Source: Ignavibacteria bacterium
GTDB taxonomy: Bacteria > Bacteroidota > Ignavibacteria > Kapaibacteriales > Kapaibacteriaceae
Direction: 5' to 3'
Assembly (NCBI GenBank): GCA_947459875.1
Contig: CANHFG010000005.1
Location: 1-53,237 of the forward strand
DNA length: 53,237 nucleotides
In this document: piece by piece, positions 22,592 to 34,343 of the stretch
How the letters are laid out: each line of letters starts with the position of its first letter
Numbering within the stretch: the first letter of the stretch is position 1
Made by a program: the position numbers and the translations under genes
The notes under the pieces: model-generated
Told to the model about the DNA's origin: nothing
What the model saw: the letters and a program-made list of their open reading frames with translations, nothing else
Databases searched by the model: none

Positions 22592-22843
22592 CTACCTTTC
22601 CCGTTTTGTTTCAGCCCCCTGATCACGCGACAAACGAATGACCATCCGCAGGAACTGCATGAGTCCAACAATCGATCCCAGCACGGCACCGGAAACGAGG
22701 CCGATCGGCTCCGATTCCAGCATGGTGTCGATCCACCAACCGAGCGCCGTACACACAAGCACCGTAGCTGCAAGCTGACCGCCAAGGGCCATGTACGGAG
22801 CAAGCTGTTGCATCGGCGATCGCGAGGTCGACATGATCACCAC
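22592..22843 (-). CDS. AtpZ/AtpI-like F0F1 ATPase accessory protein
   Basis: Two TM helices with GWWIDTMLESEPIGLVSGAVLGSIVGLMQFLR, first gene of atp cluster. Confidence 0.75.
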   Translation of the reverse strand: MVIMSTSRSPMQQLAPYMALGGQLAATVLVCTALGWWIDTMLESEPIGLVSGAVLGSIVGLMQFLRMVIRLSRDQGAETKRER

Positions 22844-22882
22844 GTCTGTAGAAAATGCCGCGCAAAAATAGGTCGGCGGTCT

Positions 22883-24241
22883 CTAAAAGCCCAATTCCCG
22901 CAGGGCATTGAGTACGGCCTCACCGTAGATGTTCGACGACTCGCCGTACCAGACCCCTTCGGGAATGAAGCGCACGACCCCGTAGGTGGACGGATCAAGG
23001 TATTTCAGGGGGCTGGAAGCCACTACAGTGAATTCCTCCGCTCGGAACTCGTTATCCACATCGTGGACAGCGACGGTGCAGCCGAACTCGGTCGGACGGC
23101 GCTCGTCGATCGGTGCTTTCTGATAGCCGAGCAGCACGAATGGGATGCGGACCTTGACCACATAGCCGTCCTTGGTTCGGGCCGAAACGGCACGGATCTG
23201 ACGTCGTGCCTGGTTCTGCGTGGGATCAAGGTCATCGGTAGTCCGCACAATCACCCGCGGCAGCCGGTCGGCAAAGTCGCCCACTCGGACAACGATGGTG
23301 TACAGGCCGGAGTCGCTGGTGTGGCGGACGTTGACATCGGTCCGGTTGCTGATGCTGACGTTGCGTGAGACACCCGATTCGGCCTCTGGTGATACGTCGA
23401 GATAGAGTTCCAGGTGATCGGCTACGCATGTATCACACCAGCCGGTCACAACATTTGAATCACGGACATTCACCCTCAGATACAGGTAATCGTCGTCGTA
23501 CACCATCCGCGCCCGAAATGACGCGTCCTCCTCCCCGGTCCACCAGTACGAACCTTCGGTAACGTGGTCGATGCCCTGCACGGTAGCTTCAGGTACAAAT
23601 CCCGCAAAGACCTGCCTGCCCCTTGCATAACACGGAATGGTCATGTACTGACTCTCGTAGGCAGCCTCATCGTCCTTGCGGAGGAATCGTTCGCGTGTTG
23701 ATAGCGTCTGGAATGATCGGTAGGATTCGTGACCCAGGGACTCAACCCTGTTGGTGACGAACTGATCTACCAATACCACCGCCCCCTCCCGGAACCGGTA
23801 GCCAAGAATGGACCAGTCTTCGGACTTGCGTTTGACGGTGACGTAGCATGATGTATCACGGATAACCACGCCGACCTCAAGGGGAAGATCCACAAACGGG
23901 AAGGGCATCTTCGAGATGTTCACCAGAAAACCGTCAACATCCACGAACATGTACACGAGGCACTCACGCTTGCGCGAACCGCTGACGTGCAGGGACACAG
24001 CAAGATCGTACACACCGTCGCCACTGAAGTCTCCCACATCCCAACCCCAGATGCGGTAGCTCGCTCCCAGGGGCATTGCATTGCGAACATCAGACAAGAG
24101 CTCCTCGGCGAAGTACGGATCAGCCCTGCGCTTGAACTCTTCGAAATCCATGCCTGACTGCGACCACAACGCCACGGGCCAGCATGCGGCAATCAGCAAA
24201 AGGGGCATCAGAGCCCGGCGTATGGTTCCGCCGAAGGTCAC
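22883..24241 (-). CDS. Exported protein with FG-GAP-like and CBM9-like carbohydrate-binding regions
   Basis: Signal peptide; DVGDFSGDGVYDLAVSLHV; DDDYLYLRVNVRDSN...DHLELYLDVSPEAESG. Confidence 0.65.
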   Translation of the reverse strand: MTFGGTIRRALMPLLLIAACWPVALWSQSGMDFEEFKRRADPYFAEELLSDVRNAMPLGASYRIWGWDVGDFSGDGVYDLAVSLHVSGSRKRECLVYMFVDVDGFLVNISKMPFPFVDLPLEVGVVIRDTSCYVTVKRKSEDWSILGYRFREGAVVLVDQFVTNRVESLGHESYRSFQTLSTRERFLRKDDEAAYESQYMTIPCYARGRQVFAGFVPEATVQGIDHVTEGSYWWTGEEDASFRARMVYDDDYLYLRVNVRDSNVVTGWCDTCVADHLELYLDVSPEAESGVSRNVSISNRTDVNVRHTSDSGLYTIVVRVGDFADRLPRVIVRTTDDLDPTQNQARRQIRAVSARTKDGYVVKVRIPFVLLGYQKAPIDERRPTEFGCTVAVHDVDNEFRAEEFTVVASSPLKYLDPSTYGVVRFIPEGVWYGESSNIYGEAVLNALRELGF

Positions 24242-25236
24242 AGCGTACGCGCGCTCGACAGGATGGTATCACGAACCTCGATATGACTCGCCTTGAGGCG
24301 AGCTCCATACTGCGCCACGACCTGCGCCGATGCATACGAAGCCAGCCGAGCAGCATGTTCCGGGTGGTACCGATGCAGCACGCCGTAAAGAAATGCGCCG
24401 GCATACATGTCGCCGGCACCGGTCGCATCAACGGGCGTAACAGCGTAGGCAGGCGCATTGGCCGTGGTGCCATTCCAATGCACCCGGCTGCCCTCTGCCC
24501 CCTTGGTAACAACGACGTTGCGATAGCGGGAAGTAAGCGCTTCAAAGGCCTCTTCGGCCGTTTCCGTTCCTGCCAGGGCCGTTGCCTCACGTTCGTTGCA
24601 GAATACGAGGTCGCAATGCTGCAGGACGGAACGAAGCCGGTCGCCAAAGACGTCCACGATGAACCCGTCGGAGCAGCTCACGGCCACAGACGTTCCATGC
24701 TTGCGCGCATGATGCAGGGCCACATCAACGGCTTCGGCACCATTATCATCGGTAAGCTTGTACCCCTCAACATAGATCCATTCACTTGATCGGATGACAT
24801 CCTCACGGATATGCGTCCGGTCGAACATGGCATTCACGGCAAGTGTGGTATTGAGTGTGCGCTCGCTATCAGGGGTGATCATCACCAGGCAGCTGCCAGT
24901 GGTCTCACCGGCCACGGAGGCAGCGGAAAGCTCGATGCCGAGCTCTCGAAACTCCGAAGCGTAAAAATCCCCGTATTGATCACCACCGAGCACGGAACAG
25001 TAGGCCCCCTGACCTCCGAACTGGGCAAAGGCAATGATGGTGTTTGCGGCCGAACCGCCACTGCAGCGATGAACGTCACGATCGCCAAGCCGGGCGATGA
25101 TCTCTCGCTGCCGGTCGGCATCAGTGAGGGTCATGGAGCCCTTCTGGACGCCGAATGTCGAAAGCTCTTCCTCGGTCACGCGGTACTCGAGGTCAACGAG
25201 GGCATTACCGATGCCCGACAGCATAATGTTTTTCAC
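24238..25236 (-). CDS. PfkB-family carbohydrate kinase (adenosine kinase-like)
   Basis: GGSAANTIIAFAQFGGQGAYCSVLGGD; VDATGAGDMYAGAFLYG. Confidence 0.92.
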   Translation of the reverse strand: MKNIMLSGIGNALVDLEYRVTEEELSTFGVQKGSMTLTDADRQREIIARLGDRDVHRCSGGSAANTIIAFAQFGGQGAYCSVLGGDQYGDFYASEFRELGIELSAASVAGETTGSCLVMITPDSERTLNTTLAVNAMFDRTHIREDVIRSSEWIYVEGYKLTDDNGAEAVDVALHHARKHGTSVAVSCSDGFIVDVFGDRLRSVLQHCDLVFCNEREATALAGTETAEEAFEALTSRYRNVVVTKGAEGSRVHWNGTTANAPAYAVTPVDATGAGDMYAGAFLYGVLHRYHPEHAARLASYASAQVVAQYGARLKASHIEVRDTILSSARTL

Positions 25237-25300
25237 GGCGCAAATATAGAATCATGGCCCTCGATTGGCGGCCAGGCAGTTTGCCGATGAATGCGCCGCG

Positions 25301-26332
25301 CTATGCCGCGGATACGTCCACGCCAGAAAGGCGCACGATCTCCATGCACAGCTCCGGAAACTCCATACCGGCAGCACGAGCCGCCATGGGCACAAGACTT
25401 GTGGCCGTAAAGCCGGGGATCGTGTTGACCTCAAGGCAGAATGGCATGCCTTCCGGCGTCAGTCGGAAGTCCACACGACTGTATGCGCGGCATCCCAGAA
25501 TGCCATGAGCTGCCACGGCTAGGTTGCGGACGTGCTCGTCGATAACGTCCGAGATATCTGCCGGACAGTGATACTCGGTCTTGCCTTTGACGTACTTGTT
25601 CTCGAAGTCATAATACCCATCCTTCGGAACGATCTCAATCACCGGCAGGGCCTCATTACCAAGAACTGCCACAGTCAGCTCACGTCCCGGTACGTAGGCT
25701 TCGATCATCACCGAGCTGGTGAACGCCCCGGCCAGCCGGATGGCGGCTTCAAGCGCATCAAGATCGGGCTCGTGCAGAATCGTCATCCCAACGGTCGACC
25801 CCTGATCATTGGGCTTTACCACGAGCGGACCCGGAATCTCGCGCATAAGGCTCTCAAACAGACCGTCGTCATCGAACTGATCATGAGTGACGCTCACCCA
25901 CGGCGCAGTTGGAATACCGGCCGACTGAAACAGGAGCTTCGAAAGCCCCTTGTCCATGGCCGTCGCACTGGCCAGCATGGTACTGCCCGTGTAGGGGATG
26001 CCACGCAGGTCCAGCAGAGACTGCATGTATCCATCCTCGCCATAGCGTCCATGAAGCAGGTTAAACACCACGTCAACGCCATCAAGATGGGTCGACGTGA
26101 CACATTCAAGCAGCCGGCGAGAGTTGAACGCATCCAACTCCTGCATCGTCACTTCCCGCGCCGATGCCTCATGCAACTCCTGATCGGTAAGGGGCTCGGC
26201 GGCTCCCCGCATCGGGTCGATCGCAACAACTTCATGTCCAAGCTCCCGCAGGGCGAACACCGCCGCCCGTCCGCTGAGAAGAGAAATGTTTCGTTCGGTG
26301 CTGATACCACCGAGCATCACGGCAATCTTCAT
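25301..26332 (-). CDS. ddl: D-alanine--D-alanine ligase
   Basis: [57 protein letters not shown]; 4-nt overlap with UDG gene. Confidence 0.96.
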   Translation of the reverse strand: MKIAVMLGGISTERNISLLSGRAAVFALRELGHEVVAIDPMRGAAEPLTDQELHEASAREVTMQELDAFNSRRLLECVTSTHLDGVDVVFNLLHGRYGEDGYMQSLLDLRGIPYTGSTMLASATAMDKGLSKLLFQSAGIPTAPWVSVTHDQFDDDGLFESLMREIPGPLVVKPNDQGSTVGMTILHEPDLDALEAAIRLAGAFTSSVMIEAYVPGRELTVAVLGNEALPVIEIVPKDGYYDFENKYVKGKTEYHCPADISDVIDEHVRNLAVAAHGILGCRAYSRVDFRLTPEGMPFCLEVNTIPGFTATSLVPMAARAAGMEFPELCMEIVRLSGVDVSAA

Positions 26333-27084
26333 GACCCTTTGGCTTCCTGATACAGTGAGCGGAGGAACTTGACATCTTCCCAGACGAGCTTCTTCCATTC
26401 CGGGTTGCGCAGCAATGCCGCCGGATGATAGGTCACAAGCGTCGGGATACCCTGGTAATCATGAACCGTTCCACGAAGTGCGGTCATGGTCTGGCTGGAC
26501 TTCAGCAGCGTGTGTGCCGCCGTCAGGCCCAGCGCAAGAATGAACTTCGGCTTGATGAGCTCGATCTGTTTCCACAGATATGGTTCGCATGAATCCGTCT
26601 CGCCCACAAGGGGCTTACGGTTATTTGGAGGACGGCACTTGAGAATGTTGCAGATATAGACGTCGTCGCGCTGCAACTCGATCGATTCAAGGATCTTCGT
26701 CAGCAGCTGACCGGCCCGACCCACAAACGGGAGGCCCTGAGCATCCTCATCGGCTCCGGGCGCCTCGCCAATGACCATGATGTCGGCATTGGGACTGCCC
26801 GATCCGAAAACAAAGCTCGTGCGAGTAGCGCCCAGCGGACACTTCATGCACCCGCTGATGTCGGCATGAAAACCATCGAGCGTGGTGGCACTCATGAGCG
26901 AGTCTACCGGCATTGCTGCGGCCTCGGAAAAATCGACCTCAGCAACAGCATCGATGGTTTCTGGAACGTTCGCATCAGCGATCGAGATCGTTGCCGGATC
27001 GACGTGGTCGACGTACAGCGTCGATCCATGCATCTGTTTCTGCTGCTGCAGGTATCGCTGCAATTCATCGGCTATCGTCGGCAT
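26329..27084 (-). CDS. Uracil-DNA glycosylase, family 4-like
   Basis: [77 protein letters not shown]. Confidence 0.94.
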   Translation of the reverse strand: MPTIADELQRYLQQQKQMHGSTLYVDHVDPATISIADANVPETIDAVAEVDFSEAAAMPVDSLMSATTLDGFHADISGCMKCPLGATRTSFVFGSGSPNADIMVIGEAPGADEDAQGLPFVGRAGQLLTKILESIELQRDDVYICNILKCRPPNNRKPLVGETDSCEPYLWKQIELIKPKFILALGLTAAHTLLKSSQTMTALRGTVHDYQGIPTLVTYHPAALLRNPEWKKLVWEDVKFLRSLYQEAKGS

Positions 27085-27091
27085 GCTGACA

Positions 27092-29620
<2,529 letters not shown>

Positions 29621-29749
29621 GACCTCTTTGTCCTTCGGAACGTTTGGTGTTCCGCCGAATGACGAACAGACGTCCGTTCTGTTTCGACGGAACGTCCGAA
29701 ATATACTGCGTCAATGTTGCGACGGACTGCCGAGATTATGCACAGCCAC

Positions 29750-30661
29750 TCAGTCGAAGATGCTCTTGACCTTGCCGATGCTGACGATCAGATTCGGTTC
29801 TTTGGACACCGATGGAGCGGACGCCGCAGCAGGGGCAGGAGCCGCAGCGGTCTTCTTGCCTTTCTTGCCCTTCGGTGCTGCGGCCTCGGCCACGGGAGCA
29901 GAGGCAACCGGAGCTGCAGCGACGGTCTTCACCTCGAAGGTTACCCGAACGTCAGCCAGCTTCACGTCGCGAAGTGCCTGGCGGATGGTCTCAAAGCGCG
30001 ACTGCACCAGCGCCTCATTGGGGTCGACGGGAGCAGGCGGCATCACAGGTTCTTCGGGAAGGGGCTGACCCTTCTTGACCTTCTTTACGGCCTTTGCCCA
30101 GGCGTCATGCAGCTTGTTGTACTCTGAAAGCTGCTTTGCCCTAAGGGGCGCTAAAAGGTCCTCATCGCCGGAAATCTTCACCACAACGTTCAGGTGCTGA
30201 TTAGCACGCAATACTTCAGCCAGATCCGCAACTGCCGTGCGCCCCGATTCCGACAGGGTGGCGGCATTGCGGTCGAAGGCGGACATGGTTGAGCTCAGAA
30301 GTCGACCCTCGACAAAGGCCCGAACGGTAAAGTCACGCTTGATCACCATGAACTTCTCCGACTTCGGGATGTCAAGGATGAACTCCTTGCGGTACACGTT
30401 ATGTCCGGCCGCAACGATCTTGTGAGGTCCGGCCTCCGAAAGCGTCTGCAGATACGAGCCATCCTTGGAGTTCGAGGAGATCGTCACGCGCTTACCGGAC
30501 GGAGAATAGATGTGCAGCTTGCACCCGACCGGTTCACCGGTCACCGAGTCCTTGATGAACCCCTCAACGTTCAAGATCGCCTGCTGTGCGGTCAGCGGAA
30601 CGAAGCAGGATAGAGAAACGAGCAAAGCGGCAAGCAGAGAGAAACGACGTGGTGTACGCAT
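29750..30661 (-). CDS. Exported protein with N-terminal PEGA/CarboxypepD-like region and low-complexity Ala/Lys segment
   Basis: Signal peptide MRTPRRFSLLAALLVSLSCFVPLTAQ; VEGFIKDSVTGEPVGCKLHIYSPSGKR; PKGKKGKKTAAAPAPAAASAP. Confidence 0.75.
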   Translation of the reverse strand: MRTPRRFSLLAALLVSLSCFVPLTAQQAILNVEGFIKDSVTGEPVGCKLHIYSPSGKRVTISSNSKDGSYLQTLSEAGPHKIVAAGHNVYRKEFILDIPKSEKFMVIKRDFTVRAFVEGRLLSSTMSAFDRNAATLSESGRTAVADLAEVLRANQHLNVVVKISGDEDLLAPLRAKQLSEYNKLHDAWAKAVKKVKKGQPLPEEPVMPPAPVDPNEALVQSRFETIRQALRDVKLADVRVTFEVKTVAAAPVASAPVAEAAAPKGKKGKKTAAAPAPAAASAPSVSKEPNLIVSIGKVKSIFD

Positions 30662-30665
30662 ACGA

Positions 30666-31436
30666 TCAGGTATCCTTTGTTGACGAGAGAAATGAGGCGA
30701 TCCCGGCACGGAAGTCCTCCGTCTGCCGGGCCATGGCATTCATAACAGTTGCATAGTGAAGGCCGGCATCCAGAGACATTCCGTGGACGGCGTTGAGCAT
30801 CGACTTGGTCATACCCATTGCCGAAGCGCTGTTGCGGGCCATCTTTCCGGCAATGCGCATGGTCTCTTCCTCGAGGACCTCATCGTCGACCACGTACGAT
30901 ACCATGCCCAGACGTAGCGCTTCCTCGGCACCGATGTTCTCAGCGGTAAGCAGCAGTCGCCTGGCGCGCGTATCGCCTATCTTTCGCACGAGATAGACCA
31001 GGACGATGGCCGGTACGAAGCCGATACGGACCTCGGAGTATCCGAAAACAGAGCTCGATCGTGCGGCCACAACCACGTCACAGACGGTCGCCAGCCCGCA
31101 TCCGCCGGCAATGGCCGGACCATGCACCATGGCAACAACCGGCTTCGGACAGTCAACGATCGCCTGAAACATGTTCTTCAATGACGTCGAGTCATCAACG
31201 TTCTCCAGCGGCGACAGTTCGGAAATGCGCTGCAGGTATCCAAGATCGGCACCTGCGCAGAAGGCCGGACCCTCTGCGCGCAGAACGATCACCTTTACGG
31301 AAGAGTCGTCGCGCATCTGATCCACGGCACCATGCAGCGCCGCGATCAGCTCAGTGCTGAGCGCATTACGCTTTTCGCCTCGATTCATCGTGATCGTGCC
31401 GATGCCGTCACAGACAGACGTCAGGAGAATGCTCAT
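30666..31436 (-). CDS. Enoyl-CoA hydratase/isomerase family protein
   Basis: ITMNRGEKRNALSTELI; AEGPAFCAGADLGYL; VHGPAIAGGCGLATVCDVVVA. Confidence 0.94.
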   Translation of the reverse strand: MSILLTSVCDGIGTITMNRGEKRNALSTELIAALHGAVDQMRDDSSVKVIVLRAEGPAFCAGADLGYLQRISELSPLENVDDSTSLKNMFQAIVDCPKPVVAMVHGPAIAGGCGLATVCDVVVAARSSSVFGYSEVRIGFVPAIVLVYLVRKIGDTRARRLLLTAENIGAEEALRLGMVSYVVDDEVLEEETMRIAGKMARNSASAMGMTKSMLNAVHGMSLDAGLHYATVMNAMARQTEDFRAGIASFLSSTKDT

Positions 31437-31496
31437 GGACCCAAAAATACGCCACGCATAGCCCCCTGCCATGCAGGATTGAGTACTGGGCAGCTG

Positions 31497-34343
31497 TTAT
31501 CGAGCGATCACCAGGGGCCAGGAGCGCGTCAGATCTCCGCTGACCATGCGGATGTAGTAAGCCCCGGAACCAAGAACGTCGATACTGATCGGATGCAGGA
31601 AGGGGGCTCGAAATGGGAGTCGACCCAGCTCCTCGGCTAGCAATCGACGTCCGGTCACGTCGCAGATCTCGAAAACAAGCGGCGACTGCGGATAATCGGC
31701 GTAAACGGGAACATACACCACACTGGACGCGGGATTCGGGAAAACGGCAGAGGGGCCCGCAGCTGAGAAAAGAGTGTCCGTCGGACGCTGACCCGATGCC
31801 CATGTGTTCTGTCCGAGGAGTGCTTCGATAGTGGACATCGCCGTGTCGATCACGATCACCTGTCGAAACGACCGTCGATGTCCCGGCGGAACAGGCATGG
31901 CAAACCGCATCCCTGTCACGGTTGCCACATCATTCACATCGGTATATCGGAAACGCTCCGGATCGCGCAGGATCTGGGTCTTCGTCTCGGTCGTAAATCC
32001 GCTATAGGTTGTCGTATTGTCGATACCTGCCAGCAGGGGGCGACTATCACTGTAGGGAGATTCACAGTACATGGCAACCATAGGCTGCTGCTGACCAAGC
32101 GCCACGACGTATTGAAATGGACTGCCATTGTCGCCACCATAGGTCCGGTTCTTGGCTGGCTGACGCCCCAGATCCCAGTCATAGAACCATGCAACAGCCA
32201 GATCATGCAGGGCAGTATCGCTCCGGTTGGTGATGGTCCCATCGATCCGCACGACGTTGCTCGCTGAGTCCAGCTCGACGCTGAGTTCTATCTCCACACC
32301 GATGCGAAGAGAGTCGGGCGCATCGGCATCGCTAACAATGCCCGACACGTTGCGATTTCCGGAGAACCTTCGCAAAGGACGGAAGTGATCGTTGTTGCGA
32401 CGGACCGATCGAACGGCATCGACGGTGCGTCCGTTGGCATGGACCATCAAGCCCCCTTCATAGAGCTGACCGCAGAAGTCCCGAAAACGCACTCCCTCGC
32501 CCTGGCCACGCTCGATATCGGTATTGCCGATACGCCCGCGATCACCGATGCTCACGCGCATGTCGTTGTTGGCAAGAGTTGTGAAGGCAGGAGAAGGAGT
32601 AATGGCATAACTGTATCGTCTGCTGATCGATGCACCCGAGCGATCCGTTCCAAGAAGGCGCATGTGGACGTATGCAGCGGTATCGGTTTCGGCCACCACA
32701 ACGAAGTCCTGCACGGGCATGAAGAATCTCTCCCCGATGCCGATCTCACGCTGGACGATCGTGCCTGCCATGGACTGCGCACGAAGCGCGTCACTGCCCG
32801 CTCCACTGATGCCCTCCACGCCGATGAGCTTCATCGTCCACGGAGCCAATCGGTTTATCAGACCGATGCGCGCCGAGAGCGTATCGCCCACCGTCCAGCG
32901 TTGCGCTCCACTCTTGGCAACGAGCTCGACCGTGTCGACCTCGATCGACACCAGCGTATCCGGATGTGCAGTGACAGCCTTGAGGGCGTTCACTCGACCA
33001 CGCGGAAGCTGAAGGGGGCTGATCCCTGCCGGAATGTCCTTCCAGGGTTCTTCGTCCACCGCATCCCTAACCATCGCGCAGGCCTCAAGCGGCCCGATAC
33101 GCGGGTATCGCGAGCGGACAAGTCCCACCAGAGCAGATGCGATCGGCGCCGATCCCGACGTACAGCAGAAACTTGCATACGCGCCATCGTTGGACGTGCT
33201 CCAGCTGGAATGTCCGGGTGCCATGACGTCAACAGTCGGTCCGCGACCGGTCATGGCTATGACATTATCGGAGGCATCGACCACGCCAACTCCGAGAACG
33301 CCTTTGTAGCTGGCCGGGTAGAAGGGCGATGCCGAGTAGTGGTTCCCGGCAGCGGCCACAACGGCCGTGCCCCGCGCAATGGCATATGAGACAACATCCT
33401 GGTCGATGCATGACGGAGACTGGCTACCCCAGGAACAATTGACAACGTCGAAGCCATTGACCGCACAGTACATGATGGACTCGTATCCAAAGACGATGCC
33501 GGTTGTTCCGTTGGGCATCGTGCGTAGGGGAAACAACTTGCACCTGCCGCCTACCCCGGCAATGCCCTTGGCGTTATTGGCCGTAGCCCCACATGTACCA
33601 GCTACGCTGGTTCCGTGACCATTATTCGGGTTGAAGGCATCTCCCGGCGATGAGGCATCTTCCTTCCACGAGAAATTATATCCACGATGGTCATCGATGA
33701 ATCCGTTGCCGTCATCATCGATGGAATTGCCGGGGATCTCTGCTGTGCGCGTGAAGATCGACTCGACGAGATCCTCATGCTCGGTGCGAACGCCGCTGTC
33801 ACTGATACCGATGATCACCGTGTCACTTCCCGGCTCGATATCCCACGCTGCGTAGACCTCAATAGTTCGCAGAAGGTCCTGACGCAGTCGTTCAGGGTCG
33901 TTGGGTTCTCCACACAGCTCCATCACGCACCACGGGGCGGCGCATTCAATGGGTCCGCAACCCATCAGCAGTCGCGCAATGATCTGCTCCGGTGGAAGCT
34001 CCGGGCGATCATAGCGAACTACGTACGAACGCAGCAGACGTTCCTCTATGACAAGAGCATCATTCAACGTCATGGGTCGATCTCTGTTCGGCCCAGTTCC
34101 ACTTCGCTGCTGAAACGCCAGCGACTGCTCGAACGGCAGTACTGGACGTTCGACAGTAAGACCCAGCTCGGCCAGAACGGCTTCGGCGCGTGATGCATAC
34201 TCGGGCGCGACCCTGATCTTGAGCATTCCCTTCAACACCGGATCAGGCCGATGCGGCAATTCGGCAGGCCAGACATCATACTGTGCCGAAGAGGTGGTGA
34301 CGACCAGCGCAAGCAGCACTGGCAGCAAGACGAAACTGTTCAT
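31497..34343 (-). CDS. Secreted subtilisin-like (S8) serine protease with T9SS C-terminal domain
   Basis: Asp (IGISDSGVRTEHEDL), His (NNGHGTSVAG), Ser (TSGSAPIASALVG) regions; C-terminus AVFPNPASSVVYVPV...GAYYIRMVSG. Confidence 0.9.
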   Translation of the reverse strand: MNSFVLLPVLLALVVTTSSAQYDVWPAELPHRPDPVLKGMLKIRVAPEYASRAEAVLAELGLTVERPVLPFEQSLAFQQRSGTGPNRDRPMTLNDALVIEERLLRSYVVRYDRPELPPEQIIARLLMGCGPIECAAPWCVMELCGEPNDPERLRQDLLRTIEVYAAWDIEPGSDTVIIGISDSGVRTEHEDLVESIFTRTAEIPGNSIDDDGNGFIDDHRGYNFSWKEDASSPGDAFNPNNGHGTSVAGTCGATANNAKGIAGVGGRCKLFPLRTMPNGTTGIVFGYESIMYCAVNGFDVVNCSWGSQSPSCIDQDVVSYAIARGTAVVAAAGNHYSASPFYPASYKGVLGVGVVDASDNVIAMTGRGPTVDVMAPGHSSWSTSNDGAYASFCCTSGSAPIASALVGLVRSRYPRIGPLEACAMVRDAVDEEPWKDIPAGISPLQLPRGRVNALKAVTAHPDTLVSIEVDTVELVAKSGAQRWTVGDTLSARIGLINRLAPWTMKLIGVEGISGAGSDALRAQSMAGTIVQREIGIGERFFMPVQDFVVVAETDTAAYVHMRLLGTDRSGASISRRYSYAITPSPAFTTLANNDMRVSIGDRGRIGNTDIERGQGEGVRFRDFCGQLYEGGLMVHANGRTVDAVRSVRRNNDHFRPLRRFSGNRNVSGIVSDADAPDSLRIGVEIELSVELDSASNVVRIDGTITNRSDTALHDLAVAWFYDWDLGRQPAKNRTYGGDNGSPFQYVVALGQQQPMVAMYCESPYSDSRPLLAGIDNTTTYSGFTTETKTQILRDPERFRYTDVNDVATVTGMRFAMPVPPGHRRSFRQVIVIDTAMSTIEALLGQNTWASGQRPTDTLFSAAGPSAVFPNPASSVVYVPVYADYPQSPLVFEICDVTGRRLLAEELGRLPFRAPFLHPISIDVLGSGAYYIRMVSGDLTRSWPLVIAR

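Noticed and set aside
32385-33389. 334-aa plus-strand ORF within the subtilase gene
   Set aside because: Antisense to a clear S8 protease; composition is shadow-like.
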